64,000 nucleotides of DNA from NCBI RefSeq assembly GCF_000423225.1, contig NZ_AUHO01000007.1, positions 434,001 to 498,000 of the forward strand. Reading direction: 5' to 3'. Origin of the DNA: Kaistia adipata DSM 17808. Its GTDB lineage: Bacteria; Pseudomonadota; Alphaproteobacteria; Rhizobiales; Kaistiaceae. Shown in pieces: positions 59,119 to 64,000 of this stretch. The position numbers and the translations under genes are program-made. Numbering within the stretch: position 1 is the first letter of the stretch; the number at the start of each line of letters is the position of its first letter. The notes beneath the pieces are model-generated. The model was not told where the DNA came from. It saw only the letters and a program-made list of their open reading frames with translations, and did no database searches.

Positions 59119-60582
59119 ATGCGGATCGATATCCGGCTCGACCCGACGAATTTGCGCGGCTGGCACCGGGAGATCGTCGCCCGACTCGCCGCGCGTCCGG
59201 ATTTCAGGGTGCGGGTGGAAAAGGGGTGGATCACCGCGCCGCTGCCGCAGGGCGCGGCTACGCTCTTCCTGCTGGAGCGCACGCTTTACGGCGCCGCGCA
59301 TGGCGCGCTGGAATCTGGCATCGCCTGGTCCGATCTCGGCGTGCCGGAGGCCGATGGCGTCGCGCCGGATCTGCTGGTCGATCTCTGCGGCGACGGGATC
59401 GGGCTCATGCCCGTGCTGCATCTTCGCTGCGATGGCGGGCCGGCGGAGGCGGGGGCGCTCGCCGCCGTGCTCGACGAACGGGCGCCAATGTTCGAGACGG
59501 TGCTGGTGGTCGAGGCCGGGGAGCGGATTTTGTCGGCGTGGCGACCGGCGGTCGAGAGCCCGCGCAGCGCCACGGCCGCGCTCGGCATGCTGCTCGGCCG
59601 CGCCGCGCATATGGTCGTGCACGAGGTCGAGCGTCTGACTGACGGCATCCCGGCCGGCAGCCTGCCGCCCTCGCCGGCGCCCGCCGCGCCGCATCGCTCG
59701 GCGGCCGGGTTCTTCACGGCCATGCTCGCCGCCCGCGTGAAGGGCCGGATCGAGCGCCAGCTCGGCCGTGCGCCAAACTGGTATGTCGCCTGGCGCGAAC
59801 GGCCGGATCCCTCCGACGTTCTGCCGGTGATCGGTCCGAGCGGTTTCCGACGCCTACCCGACGATGGCCAGCGCTTCTATGCCGATCCGTTCCTCTGGGA
59901 ACGGGACGGGCGGCGCTTCCTCTTCGTCGAGGAGTTCCCCTACGCGACCGGCAAGGGCGTCATTTCGCTCGCGGAGATCGACCAGGCCGGCAAGGTCGAG
60001 ACGCCGCGCATCGTGCTGGAGACGGATTGCCATCTCTCCTATCCGTTCCTGTTCGAGCATGACGGCGCGGTCTGGATGATCCCGGAGACCTCGTCCCGCC
60101 GGACCGTCGAGCTCTACAGGGCCGATCCGTTCCCGGATCACTGGACGCTGCATTCGGTACTGCTCGACGATGTCGACCTCGGCGACGCGACCTTGCAGAA
60201 GATCGGCGACCGTTGGTGGATGTTCGCCGCTTCGCGCGAGCGCTGGACGTCGAGCTGGGATGCGCTGTCGCTCTATCACGCGCCGTCGCCCTTTGGTCCG
60301 TGGCAGGCGCATCCCGGCAATCCGGTGATGGTGGATCTCACCGCCGCGCGGCCGGCGGGCAGGATCCTCGACATCGACGGCCGGCTGGTGCGGCCGGTGC
60401 AGAACTGCGACGGCCTCTATGGCGCGGCGCTCGGTTTCGCCGAGATCCGGTCGCTGACGCCGAGCGACTATGCGCAGACGATCTCCGCGACGGCTCTGCC
60501 CTGGGGCGACAATCTCGGCCTGCATACCTTCAATCGCAGCGCCTCGCTGGAAGTGATCGACCTCTACGGCCCGCGCGGCTGA
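59119..60582 (+). CDS. GINT1-like beta-propeller protein (formyl-/glycosyl-transferase associated)
   Basis: A 487-residue protein. The first 190 residues are an unknown alpha/beta region (MRIDIRLDPTNLRGWHREIVARLAARPDFRVRVEKGWI...). Residues about 235-480 form a five-blade beta-propeller-like domain seen in the N-terminal part of glucosamine inositolphosphorylceramide transferase 1 relatives: FYADPFLWERDGRRFLFVEEFPYATGKGVISL, HLSYPFLFEHDGAVWMIPETSSRRTVELYRADPFPDHW, DATLQKIGDRWWMFAASRE. In bacteria it lies next to glycosyltransferase or formyltransferase genes. ATG at 59119 follows AAGGGAGATGAGACG. It probably modifies or senses the EPS; no catalytic site was recognised. Confidence 0.68.
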   Translation: MRIDIRLDPTNLRGWHREIVARLAARPDFRVRVEKGWITAPLPQGAATLFLLERTLYGAAHGALESGIAWSDLGVPEADGVAPDLLVDLCGDGIGLMPVLHLRCDGGPAEAGALAAVLDERAPMFETVLVVEAGERILSAWRPAVESPRSATAALGMLLGRAAHMVVHEVERLTDGIPAGSLPPSPAPAAPHRSAAGFFTAMLAARVKGRIERQLGRAPNWYVAWRERPDPSDVLPVIGPSGFRRLPDDGQRFYADPFLWERDGRRFLFVEEFPYATGKGVISLAEIDQAGKVETPRIVLETDCHLSYPFLFEHDGAVWMIPETSSRRTVELYRADPFPDHWTLHSVLLDDVDLGDATLQKIGDRWWMFAASRERWTSSWDALSLYHAPSPFGPWQAHPGNPVMVDLTAARPAGRILDIDGRLVRPVQNCDGLYGAALGFAEIRSLTPSDYAQTISATALPWGDNLGLHTFNRSASLEVIDLYGPRG

Positions 60583-60595
60583 AACGCCGAGCCGC

Positions 60596-60616
60596 GCCCC
60601 GCGCGGGGCCTTTCTG
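60596..60616 (+). terminator. terminator after the EPS cluster
   Basis: Perfect palindrome GCCCCGCGCGGGGC (60596-60609) then CTTTCTG, 13 bp after the GINT1-like stop. Confidence 0.65.
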
Positions 60617-60808
60617 ATTGCGATGAAATTCCAGGGAAATACGGGGTATCCTGGCACGGGGACTCTCGATGACAGCGGGATGACTAAGCCGGCAAAGTCG
60701 AAAAAGCGTTACTGCACGGCTTCGTGCCATCGATTTCGCGGGTGGAAAAGACCGTCACAAAAGCTTTGCTTCGAAACTGCATGATCCGCCCAACCGGGAG
60801 ATCATGAC

Positions 60809-61615
60809 ATGTTGGTACTGGACGGCGTCGCACGACATTTCAACCAGAAGGCTGCGGTCAGCGACGTCAGCTTGACGATCGGATCGGGCAGCTTCGTCGG
60901 CGTGATCGGCCGCTCCGGCGCCGGCAAGTCGACTCTGCTCCGGATGATCAACCGCCTGGTCGATCCGACCGCCGGCGCGATCCGCTTCGGCGATGTCGAC
61001 GTCACCAAGTTGAAGGGTCAGCAGCTGCGCGACTGGCGCGCCCGCTGCGCCATGATCTTCCAGCAGTTCAACCTGGTCGGCCGCCTCGACGTCCTGACCA
61101 ACGTGCTGATGGGCCGCCTCAACACCGTCTCGACGCCGCGCTCGCTGCTGCAGCTCTGGAAGGACGAGGACCGCGCCGTGGCGCTTTCCGCGCTCGAGCA
61201 GTTCGACATCGCCCAGCTCGCCGGCCAGCGCGCCGACAGCTTGTCCGGCGGCCAGCAGCAGCGCGTGGCGATCGCCCGCGCCCTGGTCCAGGAGCCGGAG
61301 ATCATCCTCGCCGACGAGCCGATCGCCTCGCTCGATCCGCGCAACACCAAGGTCGTGATGGACGCGCTTCTGCGTATCAACCGTCACTACGGCATCACGG
61401 TGATGTGCAACCTGCACTCGCTCGATCTCGCCCGCACCTATTGCGACCGGCTGATCGGCATGTCGGCCGGCCGCGTCGTGTTCGACGGCGTCCCGGCCGA
61501 ACTGACCGAGGACGTGGCCCGCGACCTCTACGGCCTCGAGGCCGAGGAGCTTCTCGATTTCGAGCCGGCGACGCTGCCGGCCGCCGTGCCGGGCGGCATC
61601 GCCGCCGCGGCCTGA
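60809..61615 (+). CDS. phnC: phosphonate/phosphite ABC transporter ATP-binding protein
   Basis: A 268-residue ATPase of the PhnC type: Walker [23 protein letters not shown]-loop [22 protein letters not shown] (the LVGRLxVLTNVL stretch is specific to PhnC), signature [15 protein letters not shown], Walker [14 protein letters not shown] and H-loop [10 protein letters not shown]. It powers uptake of phosphonate, phosphite or hypophosphite with the PhnD and PhnE products. It has the first position in the operon. No convincing Pho box was found in the 226 bp before it. Confidence 0.95.
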   Translation: MLVLDGVARHFNQKAAVSDVSLTIGSGSFVGVIGRSGAGKSTLLRMINRLVDPTAGAIRFGDVDVTKLKGQQLRDWRARCAMIFQQFNLVGRLDVLTNVLMGRLNTVSTPRSLLQLWKDEDRAVALSALEQFDIAQLAGQRADSLSGGQQQRVAIARALVQEPEIILADEPIASLDPRNTKVVMDALLRINRHYGITVMCNLHSLDLARTYCDRLIGMSAGRVVFDGVPAELTEDVARDLYGLEAEELLDFEPATLPAAVPGGIAAAA

Positions 61616-61677
61616 AACCTGCCCGAAACATTTGAAAACGGTGCCGCGACGGCGCCGTCATTTGCTGGAGACGACCG

Positions 61678-62616
61678 ATGTTGAACCGCCGCACCCTGAT
61701 CGGCGCCGCTGTCGCAGGCCTCGCGCTTGCCGGCGTCGTTTCGCCCGCCATGGCCGACTGGAAGGCCGATTTCCCCGAGCTGACGATCGCCGTCATCCCG
61801 GCCGAGAACGCCTCGACCACCGCCGACCGCTACCAGCCGCTGGCTGACTATCTCGGCAAGCAGCTCGGCGTCCCGGTCAAGCTGGCCGTCGCCACCGACT
61901 ACGCCGCCGTCATCGAGGCGCAGCGCGCCGGCAACGCCCAGATCGCCATGTATGGCCCGGCTTCCTACGCCCGCGCCGTGCTGACCGGCGTCGAGATCGA
62001 CCCGGTCGTCGTGCCGCGCCATTCGAACGGCGCCACCGGATATTACTCGGTGATCTACACGCTCGCCGACGGCCCCTACAAGACGATCGACGACCTGAAG
62101 GGCAAGACGCTCGCGCTCGTCGATTCCAACTCGACCTCCGGCAACAACGCGCCGCGCTTCTTCCTGAACCGCGACGGCAAGGACGTCGACACGTTCTTCG
62201 GCAAGGCGATCTTCGCCGGCAGCCATGACAACGCCGTCCTGGCGCTGGCCCAGGGCACCGTCGACGCCGCCGCCAATTCCTGGAACTCGGAAGACGATTC
62301 CAACCTGACCCGCATGATCTCCAAGGGCATTCTCAAGAATGCCGACGGCAAGCCGATGACGAAGGAAGACTTCCGCATCGTCTTCAAGACCGACTTCCTG
62401 CCCGAGGGCCCGTATTCGGTGCTGTCGTCGCTGCCGGCCGACCTGAAGGGTCAGATCAAGCAGGCCTTCCTCGACATGCCGAAGAGCGACGCCAAGGGCT
62501 TCGCGGCGCTTTCGGACGGCAAGGACACCGAGTTCGTCGCCGTCGAGCCGGCCGCCCTGCAGCCGGTCATCGACATGGTCAAGTTCAACGACGAGCAGCG
62601 CAAGAAGGGCTCCTGA
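61678..62616 (+). CDS. phnD: phosphonate/phosphite ABC transporter substrate-binding protein
   Basis: Periplasmic binding protein of 312 residues. MLNRRTLIGAAVAGLALAGVVSPAMA forms an RR-containing leader with cleavage near AMA-DW. The mature protein follows the PhnD pattern: LTIAVIPAENASTTADRYQPLADYLGKQLGVPVKLAVATDYAAVIEAQRAGNAQIAMYGPASYARAV and the ligand region GYYSVIYTLADGPYKTIDDLKGKTLALVDSNSTSGNNAPRFFL. The substrate may be phosphonate, phosphite or phosphate. A strong terminator follows before phnE. Confidence 0.94.
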   Translation: MLNRRTLIGAAVAGLALAGVVSPAMADWKADFPELTIAVIPAENASTTADRYQPLADYLGKQLGVPVKLAVATDYAAVIEAQRAGNAQIAMYGPASYARAVLTGVEIDPVVVPRHSNGATGYYSVIYTLADGPYKTIDDLKGKTLALVDSNSTSGNNAPRFFLNRDGKDVDTFFGKAIFAGSHDNAVLALAQGTVDAAANSWNSEDDSNLTRMISKGILKNADGKPMTKEDFRIVFKTDFLPEGPYSVLSSLPADLKGQIKQAFLDMPKSDAKGFAALSDGKDTEFVAVEPAALQPVIDMVKFNDEQRKKGS

Positions 62617-62638
62617 GCCTCTTCGCGCCTATTCCTGG

Positions 62639-62665
62639 GGCGGCCGGTCATCCGGCCGCCTTTTT
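62639..62665 (+). terminator. intrinsic terminator between phnD and phnE
   Basis: Perfect nine-base stem GGCGGCCGG (62639-62647) with CCGGCCGCC (62652-62660), four-base loop, then five T. It divides the phn operon after the binding-protein gene. Confidence 0.88.
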
Positions 62666-62729
62666 CGTAACCGGCCGCATGTCGCGGTGTCCGCCCCGGG
62701 GCGGATGAAGAACGAGCGGAGACGGCCCC

Positions 62730-63614
62730 TTGGCAACCGCCATTGCAAAGCTTCCGGACCAGCAGGCGGCGGCGCTCCGCCGAGCCTATGCCCAGTCCGT
62801 ATCGGCCAAGCGCATGAAGCTGCTGGCCGCGCTCGCCGTCCTGGCGATCCTGATCGTCATCAGCGCGCAGATGGCCGATGTCCGGCTCGGAAAGCTCGTC
62901 GCCAATATCGGCAATTTCGGCTCCTTCATCAGCCGCACCCTGCCGACGATCACCTTCGACAACTTCTTCGGCGATATCCGCGCCTGGTACTGGAATTTCG
63001 GCGGCTGGTTCCGCCTGCTGGTCGAGACCATCCTGATCGCCTATCTCGGCACGCTGCTTGGCGGCGTGATCGCGTTCTGCCTCTGCTTTTTCGCCGCCGC
63101 CAATCTGGTCCGCCACAAGACGACCCGTTTCGTCGCGCGCCGCGTCCTCGAATTCTGCCGCACGGTGCCGGACATCGTCTTCGCGCTGATCTTCGTCATC
63201 GCCTTCGGCCTCGGCCCGATGGCGGGCGTGCTGGCGCTGACGATCCACACCGCTGGCGCGCTCGGCAAGTTGTTCGCCGAGGTGGTCGAGAACATCGACA
63301 TGAAGCCGGTCGAGGGGCTGGCGGCGACCGGCGCCTCCTGGCTGCAGACTGTCCGCTTCGCCGTGCTGCCGCAGGTCTCGGCCGGCTTCGCCTCCTACGG
63401 GCTGCTCCGCTTCGAGATCAATGTGCGCGGCGCCGGCGTGATGGGCTTCGTCGGGGCCGGCGGCATCGGCCAGGAGTTCTTGATCGCCATCCGCAATTTC
63501 TACTACACCGACGTCAGCGCCATCCTGCTGATGATCATCGTCACCGTGATCCTGATCGATCTCGGCACGGAGCAGATCCGCCACCGGCTGATCGGCATGG
63601 AGCGCATGCGATGA
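62730..63614 (+). CDS. phnE: phosphonate/phosphite ABC transporter permease (first PhnE)
   Basis: A 294-residue permease with about six helices: LLAALAVLAILIVISAQMA, LLVETILIAYLGTLLGGVIAFCLCFFAAANLV, and FALIFVIAFGLGPMAGVLALTIHTAGALG. The EAA loop is VEGLAATGASWLQTVRFAVLPQVSAGFASY. The start is a TTG (62730); no ATG or GTG lies between it and the upstream terminator in frame, and the first internal ATG at 62814 would cut the N-terminus. Its stop overlaps the second phnE start by four bases (ATGA). Confidence 0.92.
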   Translation: MATAIAKLPDQQAAALRRAYAQSVSAKRMKLLAALAVLAILIVISAQMADVRLGKLVANIGNFGSFISRTLPTITFDNFFGDIRAWYWNFGGWFRLLVETILIAYLGTLLGGVIAFCLCFFAAANLVRHKTTRFVARRVLEFCRTVPDIVFALIFVIAFGLGPMAGVLALTIHTAGALGKLFAEVVENIDMKPVEGLAATGASWLQTVRFAVLPQVSAGFASYGLLRFEINVRGAGVMGFVGAGGIGQEFLIAIRNFYYTDVSAILLMIIVTVILIDLGTEQIRHRLIGMERMR

Positions 63615-64000
63615 CTTCCGTTTCCACCTCCCTCGACGCTGGCCGCCACGCGATCCGCGACGCCGCGATCGCCGATCTCGGCGGCCTCCGCGCCCGCCAC
63701 CCCGCCGCCTTCGCGACGTCGGTCGGCAAGCGGGTTCTGACGATCGGCATTCTCGTCGCCGCCGTGCTGCTGGCGCTTGGCGCCATGGTCTGGCTCGATT
63801 TCTCGCTGGTGCGGATCTGGAACGGCCTGCATCGGCTCGGCCAGTTCGCCGTGCTGATGATCCCGCCGATGCCGGAGGGCCGCTTCGAAGCCTTCTCCAT
63901 CGCGCTCGGCGAGACGCTGGCGATCGCCTTCCTTGGCACGCTGACGGCGGCGATCCTCGCCTTCCCGGTCGCCTTCCTGGCGGCCAAGAACGTCATCCCG
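63611..64000 (+). CDS. phnE: phosphonate/phosphite ABC transporter permease (second PhnE, cut by window edge)
   Basis: Only the first 130 codons are visible. MTSVSTSLDAGRHAIRDAAIADL is followed by a long first helix (LTIGILVAAVLLALGAMVWLDF) and FSIALGETLAIAFLGTLTAAILAFPVAFLAAKNVIP, the first part of the transmembrane domain. Two PhnE-type permeases in tandem are common and form a heterodimer. Overlap with the previous gene (ATGA) indicates translational coupling. Confidence 0.9.
   Translation, partial: MTSVSTSLDAGRHAIRDAAIADLGGLRARHPAAFATSVGKRVLTIGILVAAVLLALGAMVWLDFSLVRIWNGLHRLGQFAVLMIPPMPEGRFEAFSIALGETLAIAFLGTLTAAILAFPVAFLAAKNVIP

Noticed and set aside
60583-60808. Possible Pho box before phnC
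   Set aside because: CCGTCAC near 60750 matches one half site partly, but the second half does not fit the CTGTCAT repeat.

Overview
The window is GC-rich (estimated by eye at 65-68 percent G+C) and densely coded. It looks like the chromosome of a free-living alphaproteobacterium of the Hyphomicrobiales (Rhizobiales) type. Reasons are the rhizobial-style xylitol dehydrogenase without a structural zinc site, the cis-4-hydroxy-D-proline oxidase/epimerase pair, MalEFG/UgpC-type sugar transporters, a Wzx/Wzy exopolysaccharide cluster, AsmA-like and PRC-barrel proteins, and short GGATCC-type and CTCTCCC-type intergenic palindromes. No rRNA, tRNA, CRISPR array, prophage or transposase was seen. Genus cannot be fixed from the sequence alone. 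Genes at both window edges (AsmA-like at the left, a second phnE at the right) are cut.

Layout. 1-6.3 kb: an AsmA-like protein, acetoacetyl-CoA synthetase, and a ferric-iron ABC transporter (permease and periplasmic binding protein; no ATPase in the window) with a large symmetrical operator-like site in front. 6.5-12.2 kb: rsmE, xseA, a ThDP-dependent enzyme, and two small secreted proteins of unknown role. 12.2-21.5 kb: a plant-polymer module with GH2 beta-mannosidase, transaldolase, GH127 beta-L-arabinofuranosidase, a D-hydroxyproline-type oxidase, 4-hydroxyproline 2-epimerase and a polyol dehydrogenase. GH127 enzymes remove arabinose from hydroxyproline, so this set could dismantle hydroxyproline-rich plant glycoproteins (extensins).

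22.1-35.7 kb: a divergent catabolic locus around an IclR regulator. Leftward run a sugar ABC transporter, an enolase-superfamily dehydratase, an SDR resembling 2-keto-3-deoxy-L-fuconate dehydrogenase, and a MaoC hydratase. Rightward run a lactonase-like amidohydrolase, a rhamnose-mutarotase-like protein, a Gfo/Idh dehydrogenase, a second MaoC protein, a CaiB/BaiF CoA-transferase, and a solute-binding-fold protein without a signal peptide. Together they outline a non-phosphorylative deoxysugar (L-fucose or L-rhamnose type) pathway with an unusual CoA-linked tail. Three of its promoter regions carry the same 11-bp AT-rich motif.

36.2-45.9 kb: a complete glycogen operon, glgP-glgB-glgC-glgA-glgX. 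46.1-60.6 kb: an exopolysaccharide locus with a CelD/FemAB-like acyltransferase, Wzx flippase, VpsF/Wzy-like polymerase, acyltransferase-3, a Wzc-like protein with a degenerate kinase domain, four glycosyltransferases, a GH10 glycanase with a nine-C tract near its start, and a GINT1-like protein. The initiating phosphoglycosyltransferase and the outer-membrane exporter are not present. 60.8-64 kb: a phnCDEE phosphonate/phosphite importer.
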